DNA of 64,000 nt from Methanobrevibacter millerae (GCF_001477655.1 NZ_CP011266.1:1162001-1226000), one strand, 5' to 3'. Shown: positions 46,736 through 56,818, counted from the stretch's first letter. Notes: a model not told the origin generated them from the sequence alone. Translations and numbers: made by a program.

Positions 46736-47206
46736 CTATTTTTCTACAACAATTTTCCCGCTCATGTAATCAATTGTTAATTCAAACACTTCTGTTTTAT
46801 CCAATAGTCTGTCGATTTCTTTTTTTGTTTCTTCAGGAGTTGGAAAGAACTTATTTCCAAGATATGTTAATTTATCTCTTTTTTCATTATCATCACTTAA
46901 AGTTCTGATTTTTCCAAACACTATAACACTTTTAAAGGTATACCACCATTCACCTTCATTTTTCACTCCGTTATCTATAACGCAATATGACACTTTTGGA
47001 TAATTTTTTATGGCATCATTTTTATGTCCTTTTTTAGCCCCGTGGAAATATATCCTTTCATCAACATATACATGGCTCATTGGTACAGCATATGGATATT
47101 CATTGTCTCCAAGCACTGCCAATACTCCTCTTGGCTGATTGGTTAATATGTCAACACATTCTTCTTTTGATAATTGCTGTTTATGTCTTCTCATTTTTCT
47201 GAACAT
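46736..47206 (-). CDS. Pyridoxamine 5'-phosphate oxidase-fold protein, NimA-like
   Basis: Split-barrel flavin-binding protein of 156 aa. The N-terminal RRHKQQLSKEECVDIL and RGVLAVLGDNEYPYAVPMSHVY, then YFHGAKKGHKNDAI, match the Nim-type (5-nitroimidazole reductase-like) subgroup of the PNPOx superfamily. Its natural role is likely small flavin-dependent reduction; drug resistance should not be assumed from sequence. It diverges from the MFS gene at 47306 with a shared 75-bp spacer, which suggests joint control. Confidence 0.88.
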   Translation of the reverse strand: MFRKMRRHKQQLSKEECVDILTNQPRGVLAVLGDNEYPYAVPMSHVYVDERIYFHGAKKGHKNDAIKNYPKVSYCVIDNGVKNEGEWWYTFKSVIVFGKIRTLSDDNEKRDKLTYLGNKFFPTPEETKKEIDRLLDKTEVFELTIDYMSGKIVVEK

Positions 47207-47305
47207 AATTTTGTCTATGTCTGCTTGAAATAAATAATTTTTTCTTTTTTTAGGGATGTAAACACAAAGAATATTTTTTATATGAAAAAAATATATTTTT
47301 TAATA

Positions 47306-48694
47306 ATGAATAAAAATGATGAAGATAAATTTGTTATTATTTTAGGTTGTTTATTATTATTTTCCGTACAAATTTTAGGCAATATGATTGTTATTGCAAT
47401 TCCATCCATTACTGAAACTTTAAAATTAAGTATGGATGCATCAAATGCAGTTACATTAGTATATTTGGTTTTAGTCATTTCCCTGATTTTGCCTTTTGGT
47501 AAATTCATATCCAAATATGGTGTTGGAAAGTATCTCAAGATAGGAATTATTTTAGGTATTATTAGTTTATTTATCTGCGCAATAGCTCCAAATTATTTGA
47601 TTTTTATCATTGGAAGAATTCTTCAAGGTATCTCAACTGCATTAATATGCTGTGCAATTAATTTAACTTTATCCTTACAACTTTCTGGTGAAACATTTGG
47701 AAGGGGAATTGGAATTGTTTTATCATTAGGTTATGGAGGTTTAACTTTATCGTATCTATTTTCAGGGTTTATTACTTATTATCTGTCTTGGAGAGTATTA
47801 TTTTTATCATTGATTCCATTTTATATTATTGCTTTATATATTTTAATTAAATTAAATAAGGAATGGTTCTCAGAAAGTCAGATAAAGATAGATTATAAAG
47901 GATCAATAATATATTTTATTTTCATGATTTTATTATCAACTTCATTATCTTATCTTGATGATAAGGGGATTTTACTTCTTCCAATTAGTTTTATTTTGTT
48001 GATAGTTCTGGTGGTAGTTGAAAAGAATACTGAATATCCTCTTTATAATCTAAAATTATTGAGAAATCCGGATTATGTAATTGGAAACTATGCTTCCTTT
48101 GTTGTATTTTTCATAACATTTATCACAATATATATTTTGAATTTTTACTTGCAGTATCATGAAGATTATGATCCAAGTGTAACAGGTTTATTTTTGCTTC
48201 CGGCAGCTATTTCAATGATTGTGGTTGCTCACTTTGCAGGAAAATTAACCGTCAAATATGATGTAAGATTACTGTCTGCACTAGGTTGTGTCATTCTTAT
48301 TTTTGCAACATACATTATACTTTTAATGGATTTTATTCCAACTTATTATATATTTTTAGCATGTATTGTTCTTGGAATTGCTGAAGGATTCTTTTTAGCT
48401 TCTAATAATAGGCATGTTGTCCTAACAATTAATCGTGAACATTTCATTGATTCATCCACGTTTTTATTTACCAGCCGTGAATTTGGTAAAACCGTAAGTT
48501 TAGCCCTTTACTTCTTAATTTCCGGTCTGGTATTTGGTGATGCCGGTACTTATGAAGGCAATTTATTGCACCTTGTCATGACAGGGGAAATGATGATGAG
48601 GATATCTATGGTATTGACGGTAAGTGTCATCATTCTTTTGATTGGGGTTTGGTATAAAAACAAAAGAAATTCAAAAAAAGTTGAAAGTAAGTAG
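47306..48694 (+). CDS. MFS transporter, DHA2-type
   Basis: Multidrug-exporter-type MFS protein of 462 aa with about 14 spans. The loop after the second span (GKFISKYGVGKYLK) is motif A, and LGYGGLTLSYLFSGFITYYLSWR is the motif C region. It is a distant relative of the exporter at 4965. I prefer ATG 47306 (MNKNDEDKF) to the in-frame ATG 47282, which lies at the TATA-like TTTTTATATG; both are possible and neither has a clear ribosome binding site. Divergent from the Nim-like gene. Confidence 0.88.
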   Translation: MNKNDEDKFVIILGCLLLFSVQILGNMIVIAIPSITETLKLSMDASNAVTLVYLVLVISLILPFGKFISKYGVGKYLKIGIILGIISLFICAIAPNYLIFIIGRILQGISTALICCAINLTLSLQLSGETFGRGIGIVLSLGYGGLTLSYLFSGFITYYLSWRVLFLSLIPFYIIALYILIKLNKEWFSESQIKIDYKGSIIYFIFMILLSTSLSYLDDKGILLLPISFILLIVLVVVEKNTEYPLYNLKLLRNPDYVIGNYASFVVFFITFITIYILNFYLQYHEDYDPSVTGLFLLPAAISMIVVAHFAGKLTVKYDVRLLSALGCVILIFATYIILLMDFIPTYYIFLACIVLGIAEGFFLASNNRHVVLTINREHFIDSSTFLFTSREFGKTVSLALYFLISGLVFGDAGTYEGNLLHLVMTGEMMMRISMVLTVSVIILLIGVWYKNKRNSKKVESK

Positions 48695-48698
48695 AATA

Positions 48699-49331
48699 TT
48701 ACTTACTTAATCTGGCTCCAATTTTAAAAGCGGTTTCTAAGTCAATAGGGAACTGTTTTTCATGATTTAATTTTTTGTTTTTTTCATCAAAAGCAGCCAT
48801 TGAATATTTTGAATAATCATTGACCTGCAATGTGTTGAATACAGGATAAATTTCAACTTCACCGTTCAGCATGTGGAATACCTGGGCTGAAGATTCAAGG
48901 TATTGCTTCATCATGGTTTCATAATAGTCTTTAGGTGCATTCATTGTATAGAATAATGCTACATTGACCTTGCCTTTATAATATGAGCTATGATTGTCAT
49001 ATGAAAGTATGCAAAATATCAGTCTTTCAAGTAAAGCTCTGTAATGGCTTGTAGGTTCTGACAGGTATATTGGAGAACCGATAATCAGGTTATCCGCATC
49101 CAATATTCTTTCAATCAATGGGGACAAATCAGCCTTCCAATAGCATTTGCAGCGTTCTTTTCCCAATTTTTTACAAATTAGACAACTCATGCATCCATGC
49201 AAATCTAGTTTGTAGAGGTCAATATATTCAACTTCCGCACCAACAGATTCCGCACCCTTTGCGGCTTCTTTCATGAGCTGTGCAGTATTCTATTTCCTTC
49301 TTGGACTGGCGTTAATAACAATTGTTTTCAT
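48699..49331 (-). pseudogene. NADPH-dependent FMN reductase / flavodoxin-like protein with a nonsense codon
   Basis: The full family N terminus is encoded from ATG 49331: M-K-T-I-V-I-N-A-S-P-R-R-K, then TAG (plus-strand 49290-49292), then NTAQLMKEAAKGAE in the same frame to 48699. The stop sits where family members often have Trp or another residue between PRRK and NTA, so a single change such as TGG to TAG explains it. The rest is intact: HGCMSCLICK and a CKCYW cysteine pair, NLIIGSPIYLSEP for FMN binding. The downstream in-frame ATG would give 191 aa without the first FMN loop, probably inactive. Confidence 0.75.
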
Positions 49332-49547
49332 ATATTACTATATTTAAATTAAATTAATTAAACTTTAAGTTAAGTATCTTTTAGGTATGTTTTATATTGT
49401 CTTTATTTAAGATTAAATAATAGAATATATCGTTTTTTCTATTATTTTGACTTTATAATTCTTTAAATAAAAATTAAAGATAAAGATTTATATATTAATA
49501 CTATAATACATAACAATTGTAATGATTAAATCAATTTGGTTGAGAAA

Positions 49548-50393
49548 ATGAATGAAAATTTAAAGATTTTAACTATACAGGACATATCCTGCTATGGGCA
49601 ATGTTCAATAACCGTTGCGTTGCCGATATTATCTGCATTCGGAATAGAAACTGCTGTTCTACCATCTGCAGTATTATCTACACACACATCTGGTTTTTCA
49701 GGATATACTGTTAGGGATTTGACTGAAGATTTGCCTGATATACGCAAACATTGGGAAAAGGAAGGAATTTTTTTCGATGCAATTTACACAGGATTCATTG
49801 GGTCAATAGAACAGTTGGACTATATTAAAGATATCATTGATTCAAGACTGAAACCGGACGGACTTGTATTTGTCGATCCTGCTATGGCAGATAATGGCGA
49901 ATTTTATAATGGATTTGACCAGGAATTTGCGGATAAAATGGGTGAACTTTGTAAGTTAGGAGATTTTATTCTTCCAAACACAACCGAAGCATGTTATATT
50001 TTACGCAAACCATGGAAAGAACAGTTTACCAAAGAAGAAATGATTGAAATGGCAAATGAGCTTTCCAAATTTACAAATAGACATGTAATCTTAAAAGGAT
50101 ACCAAAATGATAATAATGAAATGGGAATGATTGTTCTTGACAAAAAAGATTCTTCATTGGACATTGTATATAATGACAAGGTAGATTATATGTCCCATGG
50201 AACAGGAGATGTTTTTGCCTCTTCATTTGTAGGATCATCCCTGAGTGGCAAATCACCGACTTCTGCTGCAAAAATTGCAGGTGAGTTAACCAAAAAGTCA
50301 ATTGAAAAGACAATTGATGATCCAAGCCATAATTATGGAGTTAAATTTGAACAGGTAATTCCAGACATTTATAAATTGCTTAAATCAATTTAA
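49548..50393 (+). CDS. Pyridoxamine/pyridoxal kinase-like protein (PfkB-type)
   Basis: Ribokinase-fold kinase of 281 aa resembling PdxY/PdxK. Features are IQDISCYGQCSITVALPIL at the N terminus (substrate pocket), SHTS-type THTSGFSGYT, VDPAMADNG, LPNTTEACYIL and SHGTGDVFASSF near the C terminus, the last carrying the anion-hole GTGD with the catalytic Asp. It would phosphorylate a B6 vitamer, or hydroxymethylpyrimidine as in ThiD relatives. I chose ATG 49548 rather than the upstream TTG 49536; a TATA box ATTTATATATT lies near 49486. Confidence 0.85.
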   Translation: MNENLKILTIQDISCYGQCSITVALPILSAFGIETAVLPSAVLSTHTSGFSGYTVRDLTEDLPDIRKHWEKEGIFFDAIYTGFIGSIEQLDYIKDIIDSRLKPDGLVFVDPAMADNGEFYNGFDQEFADKMGELCKLGDFILPNTTEACYILRKPWKEQFTKEEMIEMANELSKFTNRHVILKGYQNDNNEMGMIVLDKKDSSLDIVYNDKVDYMSHGTGDVFASSFVGSSLSGKSPTSAAKIAGELTKKSIEKTIDDPSHNYGVKFEQVIPDIYKLLKSI

Positions 50394-50460
50394 CTATTTT
50401 ATTTTTTTTAAATATTTTTAAATACCTACATTTTCAAATAATTAATCATTGGGTGAAAAT

Positions 50461-51552
50461 GTGGAAAAGACTTTTGATATTCAGGAATATTTGGCTAATG
50501 GTGCTGAAAATATAGTTAAAAATGCCATTTCAGCAACATTCAAAAATCCGAAGGAAACATTATTTCTAGTTAAATTTATTAAAAATAGCAGAAAAGCTAC
50601 AAAAATAAGAAAGGAATATGCAAAAAAGGATATTAATATTCCTGCATTTCTGATTACCAGCATTACAAGCAGATGTAACCTCCATTGTGCAGGATGCTAT
50701 TCCAGAGCAAATGAAATATGCACTGATAACATTCCAAATAATCAGCTAAGTGGTGATGATTGGGAGGATATATTCGCTCAATCAAGAGATTTGGGCATCA
50801 ATTTCATTGTTCTTGCTGGAGGTGAACCTCTGTTAAGGAAAGATGTAATATTAAAGGCATGCAACTTTCCAGAAATACTCTTCCCTGTTTTCACCAATGG
50901 AACAATGCTTGATGATTACTATTTTGATTTAATTGATAAAAACAGAAATATTATACCCATATTATCTATTGAGGGAAACAAGGAACTTACAGATTCAAGA
51001 AGGGGAGATGGAGTATATAATCAATTGATTGATTCTATGAATTACATGAAAGACAATAATCTTATTTTCGGTTCATCCATTACAATTACAAATGAAAACA
51101 TATCATATGCTCTTTCAGATGAATTTGTATCAAATTTGTATGATTTAGGTTCTAAAGTACTTTTTTTCATTGAATATGTTCCTGTTGATTTAAGTGCGAC
51201 AAATTTGGTATTGTCTGATAGTCAAAGGGATTATTTGTTAGATGAAATTTGCAATTTAAGAGAAAAATATCCTGATATGCTTTTCATGTCTTTTCCCGGT
51301 GATGAAAAGGAAAGTGGGGGATGTCTTGCAGCGGGTCGTGGATTTTTCCATATTAATTCACATGGCGGTGCTGAACCATGTCCTGCCTCACCATATTCGG
51401 ACATTAATGTAAAAGATACATCCATCTTGGAAGTTTTGGAATCAAATCTCTTTAAATCCCTTAGAAATAATGGTCTTTTGATGAGTCATCATGAAGGCGG
51501 ATGTGTATTGTTTGAGCATGAAAAGGAAGTTCAGAAACTATTGAAAAAATAA
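50461..51552 (+). CDS. Radical SAM protein with SPASM-type C terminus
   Basis: Radical SAM enzyme of 363 aa. CNLHCAGC (CxxxCxxC) binds the [4Fe-4S] cluster that cleaves SAM, LAGGEPLL is the Gly-rich SAM motif. C-terminal cysteines in SGGCLAAGRGFF, AEPCPASPYS and GGCVLFEHE suggest an auxiliary cluster. Proteins of this type modify peptides or cofactors, but no precursor peptide gene is visible nearby. GTG 50461, with GGGTGA seven nt before it, is preferred to TTG 50449. The chain is preceded by a short basic helix region (FIKNSRKATKIRKEY). Confidence 0.9.
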   Translation: MEKTFDIQEYLANGAENIVKNAISATFKNPKETLFLVKFIKNSRKATKIRKEYAKKDINIPAFLITSITSRCNLHCAGCYSRANEICTDNIPNNQLSGDDWEDIFAQSRDLGINFIVLAGGEPLLRKDVILKACNFPEILFPVFTNGTMLDDYYFDLIDKNRNIIPILSIEGNKELTDSRRGDGVYNQLIDSMNYMKDNNLIFGSSITITNENISYALSDEFVSNLYDLGSKVLFFIEYVPVDLSATNLVLSDSQRDYLLDEICNLREKYPDMLFMSFPGDEKESGGCLAAGRGFFHINSHGGAEPCPASPYSDINVKDTSILEVLESNLFKSLRNNGLLMSHHEGGCVLFEHEKEVQKLLKK

Positions 51553-51592
51553 ATGATAACATATTTAAAATATTTTTTATTTAATAATAAAT

Positions 51593-52633
51593 ATGAAATA
51601 TACAAAACTAGGAAATTCACATTTAAATGTCAGTAAAATATGTATGGGATGTATGGGTTTTGGAGACCCTACAAATGGAATGCATACATGGACACTACCG
51701 GAAAAGGAATCAATAGAAATAATCACCAATGGACTGGATAATGGAATTAATTTCTATGATACAGCAATAGGCTATCAAAACGGAACTTCAGAACAATACC
51801 TGGGAAAGGCAGTTCGTGAAAATGCATCACGCGAAGATGTGGTGATTGCTACAAAATTCCTTCCTCGCTCAGAAGAGGACATTAAAAATGGCGTTTCAGG
51901 TCAAAAGCATATTCATAACATGGTTGAAAAAAGCCTTTCAAACTTGGGTCTTGATTATATTGACCTTTATATCTATCATATGTGGGACTATAACACTCCG
52001 CTTTATGATATATTGGAGGGATTGAATGAAATAATCGAGGAGGGCAAAGTCAGATATATTGGTATTTCAAACTGTTTTGCATGGCAGCTTGCAAAGGCTA
52101 ATGCCCTTGCAGAAGTCAATGACTTTTCAAAGTTCGTGTCAATCCAGGGACATTATAATCTAATTTTTAGAGAAGAGGAACGTGAAATGATTCCGCTTTG
52201 TCAGACAGACAACATTGCAACAACTCCATATAGTTCACTGGCTTCAGGCAGATTATCAAGAATGCCGGGTGAAGATTCCAAAAGGATGAATGAAGACTTT
52301 TATGCTAAGCTGAAATACCAGTCAACTGAAAAGCAGGATTTTGAAATCATAAAGAGGGTAAACGAGCTTGCTTGTGATTATGATGTTTCAATGACAGAAG
52401 TTTCCCTTTCATGGCTGCTCAATAAGGTCACATCTCCAATCGTCGGAGCTACCAAACTGCATCATGTTGACGGTGCTGTAAATTCTGTTGAATTGAACTT
52501 ATCTAAAAAGGATATCGAATATTTGGAGGAGCCTTACATGGCTCATGATTTGGTAGGGGTCATGGCGGACAATAAGGTTTCAGCAAGCGACAATGAAAAG
52601 GTATGGGCCAAACACACAAAAGACAAGATTTAA
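51593..52633 (+). CDS. Aldo/keto reductase family protein
   Basis: NADPH-dependent aldo/keto reductase of 346 aa in the AKR11/YajO-like group. The catalytic Asp-Tyr occur in FYDTAIGYQNG, the Lys in VIATKFLP and the His in LYIYHMWDY; the C-terminal SPIVGATK binds the cofactor phosphate. The substrate is unknown. It stands 40 bp downstream of the radical SAM gene without a strong terminator between them. The TATA-like AATATTTTTTATTT spacer leaves room for a separate promoter. Confidence 0.93.
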   Translation: MKYTKLGNSHLNVSKICMGCMGFGDPTNGMHTWTLPEKESIEIITNGLDNGINFYDTAIGYQNGTSEQYLGKAVRENASREDVVIATKFLPRSEEDIKNGVSGQKHIHNMVEKSLSNLGLDYIDLYIYHMWDYNTPLYDILEGLNEIIEEGKVRYIGISNCFAWQLAKANALAEVNDFSKFVSIQGHYNLIFREEEREMIPLCQTDNIATTPYSSLASGRLSRMPGEDSKRMNEDFYAKLKYQSTEKQDFEIIKRVNELACDYDVSMTEVSLSWLLNKVTSPIVGATKLHHVDGAVNSVELNLSKKDIEYLEEPYMAHDLVGVMADNKVSASDNEKVWAKHTKDKI

Positions 52634-52708
52634 TTTTCAATAATATTTTTTAACTAGAATATGTAAGATATATTATTAATTAAAGACAGTTTTTGGGTTT
52701 GAATAATT

Positions 52709-53524
52709 ATGAATATTTTGATATCTAATGATGATGGTGTTTTTGCACCAGGAATATTGGCTGCAAAACAGGCTGTTGAGGATTTGGCTAATGTTGTGGT
52801 CGTAGCTCCGGATGAGAATAATAGCAGTGTCGGTCGTCGCCTATCATTATTCAAGCATTTGAAAGTTGAATCATGTGAACTTGCAGATGGAAGCGAAGCC
52901 TATTCTGTATCTGGAAGTCCAGCTGATTCTGTTGTTGTTGGAGCAACTTATGTAATGGATGAAAGGCCTGATTTGGTCATAACAGGAATAAATCAGGGCG
53001 TTAACATAAGCTGCGATATCACTTCTTCAGGCACTGTCTGTGCTGCTTTTGAGGCAGTAAGTCTAGGCATTCCAGCTATTGCAGTATCGTTATTCATGGA
53101 TCCCAAAACATCATTCAAACAGGATGAAAATGGGGAATGGTACGTTGATTATGATTTTACTTTGACTAAAAAGGTTCTCCATGATTTAGTTTTAAAGATA
53201 ATTAATGACGGTTTTCCCGAAGGTGTAGATTTATTCAATCTGAATGTGCCTTCAAATTATGAAAGCGAAGAAGTTAAAATTACCACTTTGTCACATAAGA
53301 TGCTTGATAAGAAAGTCATTGACAATACAGACTTGGATAAGGCAGAGATATTCAACTATCCTCTTGATGAAAATCAGGAAAGTGATGATTTGATTATGAT
53401 AACATCAAATCTTGTTAAGGATTATGAAAAGGATAGTGACGGATATGCATTGATGGTTGAAAAAAGACCAAGTTTAACTCCTCTTGATGTAAATATGACT
53501 TATCATGAATTAAAAGAGTGGTAA
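52709..53524 (+). CDS. surE: 5'/3'-nucleotidase SurE
   Basis: Metal-dependent nucleotidase of 271 aa that dephosphorylates nucleoside monophosphates. The N-terminal ISNDDGVFAPGI supplies the two metal-binding Asp, VVAPDENNSSVGR follows the family pattern, then SGSPADSVVVG and TGINQGVNISCDITSSGTVCAAFEA with the Asn ligand. The length is usual. A TATA-like AGATATATTATTAATT lies about 40 nt upstream. It is followed after 59 bp by a cytosine-type permease, consistent with nucleotide or base salvage. Confidence 0.93.
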   Translation: MNILISNDDGVFAPGILAAKQAVEDLANVVVVAPDENNSSVGRRLSLFKHLKVESCELADGSEAYSVSGSPADSVVVGATYVMDERPDLVITGINQGVNISCDITSSGTVCAAFEAVSLGIPAIAVSLFMDPKTSFKQDENGEWYVDYDFTLTKKVLHDLVLKIINDGFPEGVDLFNLNVPSNYESEEVKITTLSHKMLDKKVIDNTDLDKAEIFNYPLDENQESDDLIMITSNLVKDYEKDSDGYALMVEKRPSLTPLDVNMTYHELKEW

Positions 53525-53583
53525 CACTTTTTATATTTTTTTTATAAATTAATTAAAGTAAATAATTTACTTTGGTGCACAAT

Positions 53584-54771
53584 ATGGATAATCGTACGGG
53601 ACTGTTTACAAATGCAGTAATCTGGTTTGGAGTTGCTATTTCTGTTTCTGAAATTCAGGCAGGTATACAAATTGCATCTGCATCTTCAATTGGTTCCGTT
53701 TGGGTTCCATTAATACTTGGCCATATCATAGGTGGAATATTGCTTTTTTCTGTTGGCCTTATTGGAGCACGCCTTAGGGTAAATGCAATGGAATCAATAA
53801 AGTCAACATTCGGAAATTACGGTTCCAAGTTTTTTGCCATATTGAATGTATTGCAGCTAATAGCATGGGTGGCTGTTTTAAATGCACAGGGTGCAATGGC
53901 ACTGATGGGTTTGAATCTTGAGATAGCTTTCCCGATAATATGTATGATTCTTGCCGTTCTTGTTGCTCTGTGGGTATATATAGGATTGAAACGCTCTTCA
54001 AAAGTTACAACAATTATCATGATGCTTTTAACAATATTGCTTATTCTGTTATCAGTTAAACTGTTTGCAGTTAAGTCATATCAGCCCTTGCCTGTGGCCA
54101 ATGCATCTGCACTGACTTTCTGGAATATTTTTGAAATTTCCATTGCAATGCCTGTTTCATGGCTGCCTGTGATTTCAGATTATACAAAGGATGTAAAAAA
54201 ACCTGTCAAGGCAACTGCAATTTCTGCTATAGCATATACAATTGCAAGCCTTTGGATGTATTTCATTGGCATAGAAATCGTAGGAATTGGAACACTGGAT
54301 ATTTCCCAGGCCATTCTCATTGCAGGTCTTGGAATTCAGGGAGTTCTTATACTGGTGCTTTCAACAGTCACGACCAATTTTCTTGCAACAAATTCTGCAG
54401 GGGAATCCGCAAAGGCAATTTTCAATAGATTAGACCCTAAAATTGCGGGGGTCATAGTCAGCTTTTTAAGTGCATTGCTTGCAATTTCAGGTATTATGAA
54501 TCACTATATCAGTTTTCTTTATCTCATTACATCAGTATTTGCTCCAATGGCTGCTGTACTTATTGTCTCATTTTATTGTGGAAATGAACACAATGAAAGA
54601 AAGGATTTCTGCTGGAATATTTTTGCATGGTTTGTTGGTTTTATCATTTATCAGGTATCCGCAGGTTTGGATTCAGTTTTTTTAGGACCAACCCTTCTTG
54701 CAGTCATTGCATCATCATTGCTTTCATATCTTTGGATTAAGTTTAAAAAATCGGTATTCACCAATTCTTAA
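53584..54771 (+). CDS. Cytosine/hydroxymethylpyrimidine-type permease (NCS1, CytX/CodB-like)
   Basis: Twelve-span transporter of 395 aa in the NCS1 nucleobase symporter family. The first span region (LFTNAVIWFGVAISVSEIQAG) and the sixth (ISIAMPVSWLPVISDYTKD, where the family coordinates substrate and cation) are typical; TNFLATNSAGESAKA lies in the eighth. CytX-like members are thought to carry hydroxymethylpyrimidine for thiamine synthesis, CodB cytosine. ATG 53584 follows GGTG and replaces the upstream TTG 53572. No THI-box riboswitch was seen upstream, so the substrate stays open. Confidence 0.88.
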   Translation: MDNRTGLFTNAVIWFGVAISVSEIQAGIQIASASSIGSVWVPLILGHIIGGILLFSVGLIGARLRVNAMESIKSTFGNYGSKFFAILNVLQLIAWVAVLNAQGAMALMGLNLEIAFPIICMILAVLVALWVYIGLKRSSKVTTIIMMLLTILLILLSVKLFAVKSYQPLPVANASALTFWNIFEISIAMPVSWLPVISDYTKDVKKPVKATAISAIAYTIASLWMYFIGIEIVGIGTLDISQAILIAGLGIQGVLILVLSTVTTNFLATNSAGESAKAIFNRLDPKIAGVIVSFLSALLAISGIMNHYISFLYLITSVFAPMAAVLIVSFYCGNEHNERKDFCWNIFAWFVGFIIYQVSAGLDSVFLGPTLLAVIASSLLSYLWIKFKKSVFTNS

Positions 54772-54819
54772 ATAGAAAAAAATTATAAATGATTTTATTA
54801 AATTGCTGAAAAATATGAT

Positions 54820-55647
54820 TTAAAATTCAATTTTTACTATTTTCATTCCTACATATGAATCAGAAAGCTTATTTAATAATTTATAAATGATATTGATGTC
54901 ATCCAATTTTCTATAGCCGTTCATATATGATTTGGATGAAACTCTTTTGAAATTATTTGTCCATGAATTCAGCTCATTAACATCCTTAATGTGGAAATAG
55001 GAATCAATGTCTGATATTGCAGAGTCTTTTACTAATGTTTTCAGCATCAATTTGAGTCCTCGTTTGTTTGTAATGTCAAATGCAATAACTCCTGTGGTGA
55101 AGTGTTCGGTCATCTTTGTGAACAATGATTTTACTTCATCAAAAGTGAAATAGTAAAACAAGCCTAAACCTACAAATATAACGCCATTTTCATGAGGAAT
55201 TTCGCTAAACCATTCAGTATCGTTGATATTGTGGATTATATTTTTTTCATTTTCTAAAGGGGGTAGCAGTTTATTTCTTGCTGTTATCACATCTTCAAAG
55301 TCTATATTGAAACCTCTGCATTCTCCATTATTGACACGGTTAAACAAATCATCAAGTCCGCAGCCTAAATTGACCACACTTGCTTTGGGGTTTGATTTTA
55401 AATAGTCCTTTATTTCCCATTCCAAATCATATTCTCTTTGGGATACTTCTAATGCTCCATAAACTCCAAAAATGGAGGTCATTTTCTTTTCCTGACTGGA
55501 GAAATCATAGTCTATTTTTTTAATAATTTCTTCAGCAGTAGGGTCATTAATAAGGTTAGGAAACTTTCTTTGAGCTATTACTCTTCCCATAAGTGGAATC
55601 ATCAATGTTTCCTGAACAGAATTCTTTTCAATCTTAAATTTTTTCAT
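54820..55647 (-). CDS. Class I SAM methyltransferase, leucine-carboxymethyltransferase-like
   Basis: SAM-dependent methyltransferase of 275 aa in the LCM/Tcm-type family (PF04072). The N terminus (SVQETLMIPLMGRVIAQRKFP) is typical; ASVVNLGCGLDDLF is the SAM-binding motif, and GVIFVGLGLFYYF the motif IV region. ATG 55647, with GGTG 7 nt ahead, is preferred to ATG 55659. The substrate is unknown. A truncated relative lies at 18991. It diverges from hisG with a 142-bp spacer containing a 15/16 match to a DtxR-like palindrome (55680-55695). Confidence 0.88.
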   Translation of the reverse strand: MKKFKIEKNSVQETLMIPLMGRVIAQRKFPNLINDPTAEEIIKKIDYDFSSQEKKMTSIFGVYGALEVSQREYDLEWEIKDYLKSNPKASVVNLGCGLDDLFNRVNNGECRGFNIDFEDVITARNKLLPPLENEKNIIHNINDTEWFSEIPHENGVIFVGLGLFYYFTFDEVKSLFTKMTEHFTTGVIAFDITNKRGLKLMLKTLVKDSAISDIDSYFHIKDVNELNSWTNNFKRVSSKSYMNGYRKLDDINIIYKLLNKLSDSYVGMKIVKIEF

Positions 55648-55679
55648 TTTAAACACCATTTATCGATATTAATAAGATA

Positions 55680-55695
55680 TTTAGTTTAACCTAAA
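55680..55695 (-). promoter_or_regulatory. Imperfect DtxR-like palindrome in the methyltransferase-hisG spacer
   Basis: TTTAGTTTAACCTAAA, one base away from the symmetrical TTTAGG-N4-CCTAAA form seen at 43178-43193. It lies 33 nt before the methyltransferase start, so it would overlap its promoter. Confidence 0.35.
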
Positions 55696-55789
55696 AATAC
55701 TTTTGTATTAAAAATTTTCAATTGTAAATTTTAAAAATAATAAAAATGAATAAATATTTTAAAATATATAATCATTTTTAGGTATTAAT

Positions 55790-56779
55790 ATGAATGAAAA
55801 GATAATATTGGGACTTCCAAAAGGAAGTTTAAATAATGTGAAAAGAGGAAATACTCATCAATTGTTTGTTGATGCGGGATATGAAGTAAAGGGTTATGAA
55901 CCTGGTGATGAATCTTATGAGATTGAAATTCTAAATGATGAAGACATTGTTGCCTTTTTGACTCGTCCACAATCAACTCCTGTAGAATTGAACAGGGGAA
56001 TGGTTGATATTGGAATTGTCGGTGAAGATTGGATTAAAGAAGAATCCGTCCTAAGGGAATCAAACACCATTAAAATTGGAGATTTGGATTATGGAAAAAC
56101 TCGTTTGATAGTTGCCGTTCCTAAGGACTCACCATATGATAATTTATCTGACTTTTTTAGAGCCAATAAGGATAGAAAAACACCAATTTTATGCTTTACA
56201 GAATATCCTAATCTGACTAGAAAATTCATTATGGAAAATGAGGTATATCAGGAAATATATGGTGATGCTGTGCCTTTTGTTCAGGTTAGAGGACTGACTG
56301 ACGGTGACAATGAGATGGTTCAGGTTATCAATTCTGACGGTGCAACTGAAGTTTACATTGCAAAAGGTGCGGACTTGATTGTTGACAATACTCAAACCGG
56401 AAGCAGTTTGAGAAAAGCAGGATTAAAGGAAATTGAAACGATTTTGCAATCTTCCGCTGGTCTTTATGCAAGTGGAGACTGCACTGAGGAAAAGCTTGAT
56501 AAGGCTAAAATGATTTATGAACAGCTATTGGGTGCAATTACAGCGAAAAAATATTTTGACGTTAAGTTCAACATTTCCAATTCCAAAATTGAAGAAGTTT
56601 CTAAATATTTGATTGAAAATAAGCTTTGTGCAGATGAACCTACAATCAATTCAGGTTCTGACTTTTCACAGATTAACGTTTTGATTCCAAAATCAAGATT
56701 CCCTGAAATGATTGATGCAATTAAGAAATTTGATGCCACTTCAATTATAAGAAATGACTTGAAACAATTGGTTTACTAG
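55790..56779 (+). CDS. hisG: ATP phosphoribosyltransferase HisG
   Basis: First enzyme of histidine biosynthesis, condensing ATP with PRPP, 329 aa. The N-terminal [32 protein letters not shown] and the PRPP loop in the [18 protein letters not shown] segment are present, with a C-terminal ACT-like regulatory domain (after residue ~240: [21 protein letters not shown]), so it is the long, feedback-regulated form. It is longer than most long-form HisG by some 30-40 residues, mainly in the centre. No other his genes are adjacent. A TATA-like TTTTAAAATATATAATC precedes it. Confidence 0.93.
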   Translation: MNEKIILGLPKGSLNNVKRGNTHQLFVDAGYEVKGYEPGDESYEIEILNDEDIVAFLTRPQSTPVELNRGMVDIGIVGEDWIKEESVLRESNTIKIGDLDYGKTRLIVAVPKDSPYDNLSDFFRANKDRKTPILCFTEYPNLTRKFIMENEVYQEIYGDAVPFVQVRGLTDGDNEMVQVINSDGATEVYIAKGADLIVDNTQTGSSLRKAGLKEIETILQSSAGLYASGDCTEEKLDKAKMIYEQLLGAITAKKYFDVKFNISNSKIEEVSKYLIENKLCADEPTINSGSDFSQINVLIPKSRFPEMIDAIKKFDATSIIRNDLKQLVY

Positions 56780-56788
56780 TAAAAAAAG

Positions 56789-56818
56789 ATAAGTGATGTT
56801 ATTAATAACATCCTTATT
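56789..56818. terminator. Bidirectional hairpin between hisG and the ferredoxin gene
   Basis: GATGTTATTAATAACATC (56795-56812) is a perfect 18-bp palindrome, extended by ATAAG/CTTAT with one bulged base each side, between convergent genes. Confidence 0.65.

Noticed and set aside
49290-49292. TAG as a pyrrolysine codon in the FMN reductase.
   Set aside because: No pyl genes in the window, no PYLIS-like reason, and the family does not use pyrrolysine; nonsense mutation is simpler.
53525-53583. Thiamine (THI-box) riboswitch before the CytX-like permease.
   Set aside because: The spacer is only about 59 bp, AT-rich and without the conserved CTGAGA-type core.
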